Shown: piece after piece, positions 1 to 7,521 of the stretch
Numbering within the stretch: position 1 is the stretch's first letter
How the letters are laid out: every line of letters starts with the position of its first letter
Origin: an uncultured Brachyspira sp.
GTDB lineage: Bacteria; Spirochaetota; Brachyspiria; Brachyspirales; Brachyspiraceae
Assembly (NCBI GenBank): GCA_934725525.1
Contig: CAKVCG010000038.1
Span: 1 to 13,531, forward strand
Direction: 5' to 3'
Length of the DNA stretch: 13,531 bases
Notes under the pieces: model-generated
The model's database searches: none
What the model saw: only the letters and a program-made list of their open reading frames with translations
Told to the model about the DNA's origin: nothing
Program-made: the position numbers and the translations under genes

Positions 1-151
1 TTGCTTTAATTATATCAAAAGTAATTTAATATATCAAGTAAATAAATTAAATCTTATAAAACAAATAAAAATTAAAATTAAATATATCATTTTTTATATA
101 ATAATATAATATTGTTAAACTTATATTAAATAAATTATAGAGGTTTAAAAT
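1..151. other. AT-rich upstream region of the MFS gene
   Basis: This stretch is almost pure A+T and holds no ORF that looks real. A TATAAT hexamer lies at 105-110 and could be a -10 for the transporter gene, but I see no convincing -35 at the right distance. TAGAGG at 138-143 is a plausible Shine-Dalgarno ahead of the ATG at 152. The gene to the left lies outside the window. Confidence 0.35.
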
Positions 152-1345
152 ATGATAATTTTAATTTATTCTTTGCCGTTTATTCTTTATTTGTGTTCGG
201 GTATATTCAGCACGGTTTTAGTTATAAATTTATCGTATAGCGGAGAGAGCGCATTTTTTATATCTCTTTTAGCCGTATTTTACGGAATGGGAATGATGGT
301 ATGCGCTGGAACTTTTTCAAGATTAAAAATACCTAAAAAATTTTACCCTAAATTATTATATATAGAATCATGCATGCAGGCTATAATAAGTTTATTATGC
401 ATATTATTGATGAATAGACAGATTGCATTATTCTATTCGTTTTTATACGGAGTAAGCACAACCATATTTTTCGTATGTTTTCAATCTTTGCTGGATTCGG
501 TTTCAAAAGATTTGCCTATTAGAATAAGCAGCGGACTTTTTATATTTTCTTGGACTTTAGGTTTAGCCGTAGGTCCTATCATAAGCGGCTTAATATACGA
601 ATTAAATCCTAATATAGGCTTTGTAATAGTAATATTAATCAGCATTTTAATGTTTATTCTTTTTTATATGTCTAGACATTTGCATTTTAAGAATAATAAA
701 CATAAATGGGAAGAGCCTTTTATGAGAGCTCCAAGATATAAAGTTTATATAGGATGGCTTATAATATTTGTCGGAGCCGCTGTTTTGCATACTTTAAGAT
801 TTATGTTTATAGATTACGGCATAAAAGAATTGGAGCTTTCAAAAGCTTCGGCGAGTCTTCTTTCGGGAAGTCTTTCGGGTTTTATGGCTTTAGGTTCTTT
901 AATCAGCGCATTTCATATTAAATTTTTAGAGAGAAAAAGAGTATTTACAATTATCGGATTATTAACGCCTATTGCATTGAGCATTATTTTAATAACCGAT
1001 AATTTTTATTTACTGTTAATTTCATTTCTATTTTTAGGATTTGTCAGCGGTTTTGGTTATTTTTTCGGTTTATATTACGCTTTGGCGGACCAGGAAAATT
1101 CAACTTCAAATGTGGCTATAAACGAAACATTAACGGGAACAGCGGCTTTAATAATGCCGTTTATATTCGGATATTTCGCATCAAACTATTCTTATTTTAT
1201 AGCGTTTTTATTTATGATGATAATTTCTTTAATATGTTATTCTATAGCGATATACATAATGTGGCAGAAAAAAAGAACGGCTTTGCTTAAAGAAAAATTT
1301 AATAAGATTATAAATAAAATAGATTCTAACTATAATAGTAAATAA
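152..1345 (+). CDS. MFS-type transporter
   Basis: This is an integral inner-membrane transporter of the major facilitator type; the substrate cannot be told from sequence. The 397 residues fit the usual length for a 12-helix MFS protein: two blocks of about six hydrophobic segments, separated by a basic cytoplasmic loop near residues 170-198 (HLHFKNNKHKWEEPF). Helices 4-5 carry glycine and proline residues (GLAVGPIISGLIYE), as in the common MFS helix-5 region, and a short basic loop (SRLKIPKK) follows helix 2 where motif A normally lies. The C-terminus is a lysine-rich cytoplasmic tail. The start has a Shine-Dalgarno (AGAGG, 139-143) at good spacing. The gene converges on the pth gene, with only 15 bases between stop codons. 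Family membership is fairly secure; drug or sugar export would be a guess. Confidence 0.8.
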   Translation: MIILIYSLPFILYLCSGIFSTVLVINLSYSGESAFFISLLAVFYGMGMMVCAGTFSRLKIPKKFYPKLLYIESCMQAIISLLCILLMNRQIALFYSFLYGVSTTIFFVCFQSLLDSVSKDLPIRISSGLFIFSWTLGLAVGPIISGLIYELNPNIGFVIVILISILMFILFYMSRHLHFKNNKHKWEEPFMRAPRYKVYIGWLIIFVGAAVLHTLRFMFIDYGIKELELSKASASLLSGSLSGFMALGSLISAFHIKFLERKRVFTIIGLLTPIALSIILITDNFYLLLISFLFLGFVSGFGYFFGLYYALADQENSTSNVAINETLTGTAALIMPFIFGYFASNYSYFIAFLFMMIISLICYSIAIYIMWQKKRTALLKEKFNKIINKIDSNYNSK

Positions 1346-1367
1346 TATTGATTTAGGCTATTATTTA
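1339..1367. terminator. possible shared weak terminator stem
   Basis: TAAATAATA (1339-1347) and TATTATTTA (1359-1367) are perfect 9-bp inverted arms around an 11-base loop. Each arm contains the stop codon of one of the two convergent genes. A stem of A-T pairs only, without a clear U-tract, is weak for intrinsic termination, and such repeats occur by chance in DNA this AT-rich. It is listed because it is the only hairpin candidate between the two convergent ends. Confidence 0.25.
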
Positions 1368-1939
1368 TTAACTCTTTTATTAAATCTATTTTGAGCCATA
1401 ATCGGCGACTCGAATAAAGCCATTTTTACCGCTTCGATAACTTTGTCCGAAATATCGTTGTCTATAATTTCTCTCTCGCTTTTGCTAAAAGACGACAAAA
1501 CATAATCGTTGACTTTTTTTCCAAAATTCGGTCTTCCGATTCCGATTCTGATTCTAAAAAAATTGTCGCTTTGTAATTGAGCTATCAAACTTTTTATTCC
1601 GTTATGTCCGCCCGAACTTCCGCCTTTTTTTATCTTAAAACTTCCAAAAGGCAAATCCATATCGTCATAAATAACAAAAATATCTTCGATTGAAATATTA
1701 AATAATTTTGAGATGCGAAGCGCCGACTCGCCCGAAAGATTCATGAATGTTTGAGGTTTGAGAAGTATATACTGGGTTTCGCCTTTTTTCATTCTCGCAT
1801 ATAAAGATTTTTTTTTATGATTATCGAAATTTATGGATAGATTTTCCGCTATCTTATCAATCATAATAAAGCCTATATTATGTCTACTGCTATTATATTC
1901 TTCTCCGGGATTACCAAGTCCTATAAGTAGTTTAGTCAT
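1361..1939 (-). CDS. pth: peptidyl-tRNA hydrolase (canonical copy)
   Basis: Pth cleaves the ester bond of peptidyl-tRNAs that drop off ribosomes, recycling the tRNA in the cytosol. The 192 residues match the family length. All expected active-site positions are present: N10 in GLGNPGEEY, the catalytic H20 in RHNIG, the Asn in TFMNLSGE, the Asp in YDDMDLP, and the glycine-rich GGSSGGHNG loop with its His-Asn, followed by RIRIGIGRP. It is the last gene of the tRNA-Gln/prs/rplY/pth operon. Its ATG (1937-1939) overlaps the end of the upstream pth paralogue by 8 bases, with only a weak A-rich Shine-Dalgarno, so translational coupling is likely. A run of nine A residues on the coding strand (1808-1816) encodes three lysines. 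Given the intact loop, this is the better candidate for the classical, essential Pth. Confidence 0.93.
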   Translation of the reverse strand: MTKLLIGLGNPGEEYNSSRHNIGFIMIDKIAENLSINFDNHKKKSLYARMKKGETQYILLKPQTFMNLSGESALRISKLFNISIEDIFVIYDDMDLPFGSFKIKKGGSSGGHNGIKSLIAQLQSDNFFRIRIGIGRPNFGKKVNDYVLSSFSKSEREIIDNDISDKVIEAVKMALFESPIMAQNRFNKRVNK

Positions 1940-2534
1940 AATATTTTTTCTTAGCCGCTTTAGGGGATTCGAATAAAGCTATACAGACAGCGTCAACTAT
2001 TTCTTCGGATATGTCTTTTATCTTTTTTCGCTCCTCTTTTGTAAAAGGAGATAATAAAAAATCAGCCAACTCTTCATTTTTATCTGGATGCCCTATACCA
2101 ACGCCAATTCTTGTAAAATTATTGCTTTTCAAAGAATCCTCTATACTTCTAATACCGTTATGTTTAATAGGACCTTCTCTCTGCTCTTTATCGATATAAA
2201 TTTCATTTTCAGTTTTTGACGGAACGACTTTAAATTTTCCTACGGGTATATTCATATCGTCATAAATAACTATAATATCGTCAACGATTATTTTCATAAA
2301 GCTTGCCATATATAGGGCAGCTTCACCCGAAAGATTCATAAAAGTAAGAGGTTTTAAAAGCAAATATTCCATTTTTCCATGTTTTCCCCTTCCAAATATG
2401 GTTTTCTTTTTTCTAATATCCAAATCAATACCGAGTTTTTTAGCCATTCTATCCAATATCATATAACCGACATTATGTCTATGGTTTTTATACTCTTCAC
2501 CGGGATTGCCAAGTCCCATAACTAATTTCATCAT
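1932..2534 (-). CDS. peptidyl-tRNA hydrolase paralogue, altered loop
   Basis: This is a second Pth-family protein of 200 residues next to the canonical copy. N10 (GLGNPGEEY), H20 (RHNVG), TFMNLSGEA, YDDMNIP and HNG are all kept, followed by RIGVGIGHP, so hydrolase activity is plausible. The difference lies between the YDDMNIPVG segment and HNG. The usual glycine-rich loop is replaced by a charged stretch about 13 residues longer (25 against 12 residues), containing ENEIYIDKEQ. That region borders the substrate site in known Pth structures, so substrate range or activity may differ (inference). Shared features outside the core, notably ALFESP near both C-termini, suggest a lineage-local tandem duplication. 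The start is ambiguous between two consecutive ATGs (2534 or 2531); neither has a good Shine-Dalgarno. rplY lies 20 bases upstream and the other pth overlaps by 8 bases downstream. Confidence 0.85.
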   Translation of the reverse strand: MMKLVMGLGNPGEEYKNHRHNVGYMILDRMAKKLGIDLDIRKKKTIFGRGKHGKMEYLLLKPLTFMNLSGEAALYMASFMKIIVDDIIVIYDDMNIPVGKFKVVPSKTENEIYIDKEQREGPIKHNGIRSIEDSLKSNNFTRIGVGIGHPDKNEELADFLLSPFTKEERKKIKDISEEIVDAVCIALFESPKAAKKKYYD

Positions 2535-2554
2535 ACATTAAATACCCAATTAAA

Positions 2555-3157
2555 TTATGATACGGGAGTTTCCTCAATTTTTTTATTTACGCTATCTTCA
2601 TCTTGAGTAGTAACAACGGTAACAACCGCTTTTGAAGAATCTCCCACTGGGTCTACGCCTTCGGGGAATTTAATATCGCTAATATGCAAGCTACTTCCCA
2701 CCTTAAGCGAACTAACATCGACAACTAATTCTCTTGGGATAGAATCGGGAAACGCTTTTACAGGAATTTCATATTCTACTTGTTCCAAAGTTCCTCCTCC
2801 CAAACGAACTCCTTCGGGAATACCTTCTATATGAATAGGGACAAAAGTTTTAATCTTTTTATTCCTATCTATCTCATAAAAATCTATATGAGTAATAATC
2901 CTCTTTATGCCGTCTATTTGATAATCTTTTACCAAAACTTCTCTCGGCTTATCGTTTTCTATATCCAAAGTTATAATGGAATGTTGCCCCGCTAAAGAAA
3001 ACACTTTATAGAAATCTTTTAACCCCACGGCTATGGAATACTCTTTTCCTCTCCCATAAAGAGAAGCCAATGCATAACCTTCGTTTCTTAATTTTTTACC
3101 CACACTTTTTGTTTTAGTGCCTCTTTGTAACGCTTTGATAGTATAATTTTCGCTCAT
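2555..3157 (-). CDS. rplY: 50S ribosomal protein L25 (TL5/Ctc type)
   Basis: L25 binds 5S rRNA in the large subunit; long two-domain forms are called TL5 or Ctc (general stress protein). The 200-residue length fits the long form. The N-terminal L25 domain (about residues 5-93) shows RNEGYALASLYGRG and DFYEIDRNKKIKTFVP. The beta-rich C-terminal TL5 domain (about 97-185) shows GVRLGGGTLEQVEYEI, followed by SIPRELVVDVSSLKVGSSLH, and a short acidic tail ends the protein. AAGGAAA lies ahead of the ATG as a good Shine-Dalgarno. It sits 43 bases after prs and 20 bases before the first pth, matching the conserved prs-ctc-pth order of many bacteria. Identification is secure. Confidence 0.94.
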   Translation of the reverse strand: MSENYTIKALQRGTKTKSVGKKLRNEGYALASLYGRGKEYSIAVGLKDFYKVFSLAGQHSIITLDIENDKPREVLVKDYQIDGIKRIITHIDFYEIDRNKKIKTFVPIHIEGIPEGVRLGGGTLEQVEYEIPVKAFPDSIPRELVVDVSSLKVGSSLHISDIKFPEGVDPVGDSSKAVVTVVTTQDEDSVNKKIEETPVS

Positions 3158-3200
3158 TTTAGTTTCCTTAAAAATAATATTTTAATTAAAATTTCATTTT

Positions 3201-4154
3201 TTATTTATCAAAAAGAACGCTTATAGACATTTCCATATGTATATGTCTAATGGCATCCGCAATCGCCGGCGCTACCGAAATAACTTCTATTTTACATCCT
3301 AATCTTTCTTTCATAACTTTTAAACTGTCGGTTATATAAAGTTTTTCCACTTCGCTAGCATTAATTCTTTCATAAACATCCCCCGAACATACCGCATGCG
3401 TTATAAATACGAATATTTTTCTCATACCAGCTTGTTTTAAGGCATGAATACTCCTTATAAGAGTTCCTCCAGTATCTATTATATCATCTATTATAATAGC
3501 ATCCTTCCCTTTAACATCCCCTATAATATTCATCACTTCGCATTCGTTCGCTCTATCTCTTCTTTTATCTATAATAGCTATATCGATGTTCAAAGCTTTC
3601 GCTATCAATCTGGCTCTGCCTATTCCACCTATATCGGGAGAAACTATTATAGAATTAGACATATCAAGGTCTTTTCTTATTTTTTCCAAAAATATATTTT
3701 TAGTCTGCATATGGTCAACGGGTATATCAAAAAAACCTTGTATTTGAGGGGCATGTAAATCTAAACATAAAACTCTGCCAGCTCCAGATTCGCTTAATAA
3801 ATTTGCAACCAATTTAGCCGTTATAGGAACTCTCGGCTCGTTTTTTCTATCCTGCCTAGAATAACCGTAATATGGAATTACCGCCGTTATTCTTTTTGCG
3901 CTTGCCCTCTTCAAAGCGTCTATAACGCAGTAAAGTTCCATCCAACTTTCATTGCTTGAAGGTCTACCCGTAGGCTGTATTACATACACATCCTTATTTC
4001 TAACGGGCTCTCCTATTTGAACAAATACCTCTCCATCGGCAAATCTACGAATTTCCATATCCCCCAATTTAAGCCCCATATTCTTAACAACATCTTCGGC
4101 AAGTTCAGGATTAGCCGTGCCACTTAAAACCAGTATTTCATTTTCCATGCTCAT
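3201..4154 (-). CDS. prs: ribose-phosphate pyrophosphokinase
   Basis: Prs makes PRPP from ribose 5-phosphate and ATP, feeding purine, pyrimidine, histidine, tryptophan and NAD synthesis in the cytosol. The 317 residues match class I PRPP synthases. Visible signatures are SSNESWMELYCVIDALKRA in the N-domain (about 66-84), PYYGYSRQDRK (94-104), the metal-binding DLHAPQIQGFFDIPVDH region with H134, the KRRDRANE catalytic loop (197-204), and the ribose-phosphate loop DDIIDTGGT (223-231). Two start codons compete: the ATG at 4154 has AGG eight bases upstream, and the ATG at 4148 has AAGAA at usable spacing. The choice changes the protein by two residues only. tRNA-Gln lies 28 bases upstream, and prs is probably co-transcribed with it. 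Confidence 0.96.
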   Translation of the reverse strand: MSMENEILVLSGTANPELAEDVVKNMGLKLGDMEIRRFADGEVFVQIGEPVRNKDVYVIQPTGRPSSNESWMELYCVIDALKRASAKRITAVIPYYGYSRQDRKNEPRVPITAKLVANLLSESGAGRVLCLDLHAPQIQGFFDIPVDHMQTKNIFLEKIRKDLDMSNSIIVSPDIGGIGRARLIAKALNIDIAIIDKRRDRANECEVMNIIGDVKGKDAIIIDDIIDTGGTLIRSIHALKQAGMRKIFVFITHAVCSGDVYERINASEVEKLYITDSLKVMKERLGCKIEVISVAPAIADAIRHIHMEMSISVLFDK

Positions 4155-4182
4155 TTCTTAAACCTAAATTTAAACGGATATA

Positions 4183-4254
4183 TTGGGGTGGGAGGATTCG
4201 AACCCCCGAATAATTGGACCAAAACCAATTGTCTTACCGCTTGACGACACCCCA
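4183..4254 (-). tRNA. tRNA-Gln(UUG)
   Basis: The minus strand folds into a full cloverleaf of 72 nt. The acceptor stem TGGGGTG pairs with CACCCCA over seven base pairs. The D arm is GTC-loop-GAC with GG in the loop. The anticodon stem ATTGG/CCAAT encloses loop TTTTGGT, giving anticodon TTG (UUG, reading CAA/CAG). The T arm has loop TTCGAAT, with GGGGG pairing CCTCC including one G-T wobble. The discriminator base is A at 4183. The 3' CCA is not encoded, so it must be added by a nucleotidyltransferase. It is the first element of the prs/rplY/pth transcription unit and would need processing out of the primary transcript. Confidence 0.96.
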
Positions 4255-4286
4255 CTAAACTTATTAATTAAATCAATGAGTTTTTT

Positions 4287-4314
4287 ATTCTACTATAAAA
4301 GTTATTTTTGTCAA
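4287..4314 (-). promoter_or_regulatory. sigma-70 promoter of the tRNA-Gln/prs operon
   Basis: On the minus strand a perfect TTGACA (4309-4314) is separated by 16 bases from TAGAAT (4287-4292). Transcription would begin near 4280, about 25 bases before the tRNA 5' end. This is the closest match to the housekeeping consensus in the window, as expected for a tRNA gene, and no other good promoter is obvious before prs. Confidence 0.7.
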
Positions 4315-4340
4315 GCATATAAATATGGAATACTCATTAT

Positions 4341-4356
4341 TCAATATAAATATTGA
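4341..4356. repeat. short palindrome at the mgtE -35
   Basis: TCAATAT and ATATTGA are perfect 7-bp arms around a 2-base AA centre, overlapping the first bases of the mgtE -35 hexamer. The position and dyad shape would suit a dimeric repressor site, but one copy of an AT-rich palindrome may be chance. Confidence 0.25.
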
Positions 4357-4381
4357 TTTATACAAAACTTTAATATATACT
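4353..4381 (+). promoter_or_regulatory. sigma-70-like promoter of mgtE
   Basis: TTGATT (4353-4358), a 17-base spacer and TATACT (4376-4381) make a good housekeeping promoter. Transcription would begin near 4388, only about 20 bases before the mgtE ATG. That leaves no room for a magnesium riboswitch. It is back-to-back with the tRNA-Gln promoter. Confidence 0.5.
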
Positions 4382-4407
4382 TCAAAAAATAGTTTGGTTG
4401 GTGAAAT

Positions 4408-5751
4408 ATGCTTAAAGAACTTTTGAAGCCAGAAATAGAAGATTTGATAGAAGAAGAGCAGTGGGACGATATAAGAGACACATTGATATTATGGCAGGAA
4501 GTCGAAACCGCCGATTTAATAACATCTTTAAAACCCGAATACAAATATAAAGTATTTAGCGTTCTTCCAAAAGAATATTATACAAAAGTTTTTCCAGAAT
4601 TAACGAATATAGACCAGCAGAAAATTATAGAAAATATGAAAGAAAGCGATATTGCGGCGCTTCTTGAAAATATAAATCCAGACGATAGAACATCTTTTTT
4701 GGAATCTATTCCCGAAGAGATGTCTCAAAGAATATTGAAATTATTAGGAAGCGAAGAGAGAGAAATTGCCTCTTGGCTTTTGGCGTATCCCGAAGGAAGC
4801 GTTGGAAGATTGATGACGCCAGAATATATTTCCATAAAACCCGATTGGACTGTAGAAGAAGCTTTTGAATATGTCCGAAGCAATATTGAAGAATCGGAAA
4901 CTTATACGACAATATATGTTTTGGGAGCAAAAAGAACTTTAATAGGCTCTATCGCAATCAGAAAATTATTTTTTACCGACAAAAATATTTTAATTTCAGA
5001 AATCGTAAATAACTGCCCTTATATTTCCGTTTACGAAGACAGAGAGGAAGCGGTAGATATAATAAAAAAATATAATTTGCATTCTTTAGCCGTTATAGAC
5101 GACAGACATTCTATGATTGGAATTGTAACGATAGACGATATACTCGATGTAGCCGAAGAAGAATATAGCGAAGACTTTCACAAAATGGCGGGAATAAATC
5201 AGTTTGACGATAATTTGAAAATCACTCCGATATTTACAATTTATAAAAAAAGAATATTATGGCTTTTGGCTTTGGTTTTCGTTAATTTATTTTCGGGAGG
5301 AATAATAAGCGCGTTTCAAGGCACGATACAGAAACATATAATATTAGTAGTTTTTTTACCTTTATTGATAGGAAGCGGAGGAAACGCTGGAAGTCAATCG
5401 GCGACTTTGGTTATTCGTTCTTTAGCGGTAGGAGATGTTACATTAAAAGATTGGTTTTATATGCTTTCAAAAGAAACTGTCGTGGCTTCGATTTTGGGAT
5501 TGAGCATGGCTTTCGGAGGTTATATTTTAGGAATAATAAGAGGAGGAATTGAAATAGCTTCTATTGTAGCGATGTCAATGTTTAGCATAGTTTTTATAGG
5601 AAGCATAATCGGAATAACTTTGCCTTTTATTTTAACGAAATTTAAAATCGACCCCGCGATAAGCGGCGCGCCCGTTTTAACTTCTATTTGCGATATTGCC
5701 GGAACGGCGATATATTGCGCTATAGCTTCCGTTTACTTTATTTTGAAATAA
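4408..5751 (+). CDS. mgtE: magnesium channel/transporter MgtE
   Basis: MgtE is a homodimeric inner-membrane Mg2+ channel gated by cytosolic Mg2+. At 447 residues it matches the family. The layout is canonical: an acidic helical N-domain (about 1-130), then two CBS domains (about 135-190, starting MTPEYISI, and 197-255, ending GIVTIDDILDVAEEE). A linking helix and five membrane segments follow (about 285-447). The conserved IGSGGNAGSQ lies near residues 320-331. D429 in SICDIAGT corresponds to the pore Asp (D432) of the Thermus protein, and DPAISGAPVLTS precedes it. The only Shine-Dalgarno candidate is a weak GGTTGGTG (4396-4403). The gene is monocistronic, divergent from the tRNA-Gln operon and followed by a promoter for the next gene. 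Confidence 0.95.
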   Translation: MLKELLKPEIEDLIEEEQWDDIRDTLILWQEVETADLITSLKPEYKYKVFSVLPKEYYTKVFPELTNIDQQKIIENMKESDIAALLENINPDDRTSFLESIPEEMSQRILKLLGSEEREIASWLLAYPEGSVGRLMTPEYISIKPDWTVEEAFEYVRSNIEESETYTTIYVLGAKRTLIGSIAIRKLFFTDKNILISEIVNNCPYISVYEDREEAVDIIKKYNLHSLAVIDDRHSMIGIVTIDDILDVAEEEYSEDFHKMAGINQFDDNLKITPIFTIYKKRILWLLALVFVNLFSGGIISAFQGTIQKHIILVVFLPLLIGSGGNAGSQSATLVIRSLAVGDVTLKDWFYMLSKETVVASILGLSMAFGGYILGIIRGGIEIASIVAMSMFSIVFIGSIIGITLPFILTKFKIDPAISGAPVLTSICDIAGTAIYCAIASVYFILK

Positions 5752-5777
5752 AACTAAATAATTTTAAAATTTAATAA

Positions 5778-5806
5778 TTGAAGTTTTATAATAAATATTA
5801 TATAAT
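5778..5806 (+). promoter_or_regulatory. promoter of the ankyrin gene
   Basis: TTGAAG (5778-5783), a 17-base spacer and a perfect TATAAT (5801-5806) lie in the 116-base gap after mgtE. The predicted start near 5813 leaves a leader of about 55 bases. No strong intrinsic terminator for mgtE precedes it, so some read-through from mgtE is possible. Confidence 0.55.
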
Positions 5807-5867
5807 AAAATTATGATTTAATTTTAGTTTTTGCTATATCTTAAAATAATTAAAAAAAGGAATTGAT

Positions 5868-7505
5868 ATGAGAGAGATAGAAATCGAACTTCATGAAGCG
5901 GCGGCCAACAATAAAGCGTCAGTAGTTAAAATATTATTAAACAATAAAAATATCGATATCAATTTGCCGAATGTATTGGGACTTACTCCTCTTACTCATG
6001 CGGCTAAATTTGGACATATAGAAATAGTAAAAATTCTATTGGATGCGGGAGCGGATATAAACAAAGAAGACAAATTATTTATAACTCCTTTAATGAACGC
6101 TTCGGCGAGCGGACATTACGATATAGTAAAATTATTGATAGAGAGAGGGGCGGATGTCAATTTAAGCAATGTTAATAGCGAAACGGCTTTGCATTACGCC
6201 TGCTCGGAAGATTATTTCGATATAATAAAAATATTGGTTGAAAATAAGGCAAATGTGAACGCCAAAACCGATATAAGCATGACGCCTCTTATGTATGCCT
6301 GCCAGAAATCCGATTTTCAATCGGTAAAATTTTTAATCGACAACGGAGCGAAACTTGACGAAGAAGATATTTACGAAGAAACGGTTTTATCTTACGCAAT
6401 TTCGAGCGGAAATATCGATATAGTGGAATATATAATAAATAAAGGAAAATTGAAAATTCCGAGATATTCTTTGACTATAGCGGCTATTAGCGGAAATTTA
6501 TCTTTGGTTCATTATATTCATCAAAAATTAGGAAATTCAAAAACTAATGTGTTTTCAAGCGCGTTTATTTCGGCGGCTCATAACGGATTTTTGGATATAG
6601 TGAGATATTTCTTTGCCAATTCAAAAAAGGAAGCTCCCAAAGCTATGGCAATGGCGGCATCGGCGGGACATAAAAATGTGGTTGAATATTTATTAATGAA
6701 CGGAGTCTCTCCAGACGGAGTTTCGGACGAAGGAAAAACTCCTTTAATTTACGCAATCAAAGTTTCAAATAACGAGCTTATAGATATTTTGCTAAATTAT
6801 AAAGCGGATATAAATAAAGCGGATGACGATTATAAAACTCCTTTAATGTATGCGGCTTTTTTAGGAAAAGTTGAAATAGCGGAAAAACTTTTGGATAATA
6901 AAGCGGATATTAAAGCGGTCGATAGCATCGGAAGAAGCGCGTTAATTCATGCTATAATACAGGGAAATATCGACATCATAGAATTGCTAAAAAGTAGAGG
7001 AGTTTCTTTGGAAAGCAAAAGTTCGAATAATATAACTCCTTTAATGTGGGCGATTATATACGATAATTTGAAATCCGTTAGATATTTGATTCAGGATAAT
7101 GTAAAAATTTTGGAAGAAAAAGATGTTAACGGATGGAACGCTTTCATGTTCGCATGCGCAAAAGGTTATTTGGATGTAGTTAAATATATATTAAAATTCT
7201 CTCCGAATATAATAAGAAAAAAAAGCAAGAGCAACGAAACGGCTTTAATAATAGCCTCGGATAACGGAAAAGCGAATATAGTAAAATATTTATTGGAAAA
7301 CGGAGCGGTTAGTCAAATAGAAGAAAAAACTTCAAAAGGATTTACGGCTTTATCTTTGGCTTCCGAGTTCGGACATATAGAAGTTTGCGATATACTTTTA
7401 AATTATTACGATGAAAAAGGTTTTGAAAGAGAATTCAATACGGCAAAAGAAAAAGGCAATAAAAAGATAATCAAATTGCTTCAAAATAAATTAAAATCGA
7501 ATTAA
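5868..7505 (+). CDS. ankyrin-repeat protein
   Basis: The protein is 545 residues and almost entirely ankyrin repeats, about 16-17 by eye, beginning at residue 8 and running to the C-terminus. Repeats of 33 residues with the TPLM-A-GH-IVK-LL-GAD-N pattern are clear at 41-171 and 291-390. Between about 203 and 260 two successive units shrink to 29 residues and lose the usual beta-hairpin loop, splitting the solenoid into two blocks. Repeats of 34-35 residues follow at 390-492, then two shortened units. There is no signal peptide, membrane segment or other domain, so it is probably a cytosolic protein-binding scaffold; the partner is unknown. AAGGAATTG precedes the ATG as a good Shine-Dalgarno. 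The EamA transporter begins 16 bases after its stop, suggesting one transcript. Confidence 0.9.
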   Translation: MREIEIELHEAAANNKASVVKILLNNKNIDINLPNVLGLTPLTHAAKFGHIEIVKILLDAGADINKEDKLFITPLMNASASGHYDIVKLLIERGADVNLSNVNSETALHYACSEDYFDIIKILVENKANVNAKTDISMTPLMYACQKSDFQSVKFLIDNGAKLDEEDIYEETVLSYAISSGNIDIVEYIINKGKLKIPRYSLTIAAISGNLSLVHYIHQKLGNSKTNVFSSAFISAAHNGFLDIVRYFFANSKKEAPKAMAMAASAGHKNVVEYLLMNGVSPDGVSDEGKTPLIYAIKVSNNELIDILLNYKADINKADDDYKTPLMYAAFLGKVEIAEKLLDNKADIKAVDSIGRSALIHAIIQGNIDIIELLKSRGVSLESKSSNNITPLMWAIIYDNLKSVRYLIQDNVKILEEKDVNGWNAFMFACAKGYLDVVKYILKFSPNIIRKKSKSNETALIIASDNGKANIVKYLLENGAVSQIEEKTSKGFTALSLASEFGHIEVCDILLNYYDEKGFEREFNTAKEKGNKKIIKLLQNKLKSN

Positions 7506-7521
7506 ATTATTAAAATTATAA

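Noticed and set aside
1932..2534. Long-loop pth copy as a pseudogene
   Set aside because: The frame is intact over the full family length, and all catalytic motifs are kept apart from the changed loop, so decay is not indicated.
2011..3758. Plus-strand open frames antisense to the pth, rplY and prs genes
   Set aside because: Their products look like translated antisense of conserved genes (Ser/Ile/Tyr-rich, no domains) and no promoter or ribosome site supports them.
4382..4407. Magnesium riboswitch (M-box or ykoK type) ahead of mgtE
   Set aside because: The predicted leader is about 20 bases, and the whole intergenic region upstream holds only the two divergent promoters; there is no room or structure for a riboswitch.
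5759..5777. AT palindrome after mgtE as an intrinsic terminator
   Set aside because: AATTTTAAAATT is self-complementary but short, A-T only and without a loop or U-tract; it would not make a stable terminator.
5868..7505. Ankyrin gene as a transferred eukaryote-like effector
   Set aside because: Its base and codon use look like the neighbours and there is no secretion signal or mobile element nearby; ankyrin proteins are common in this kind of bacterium.
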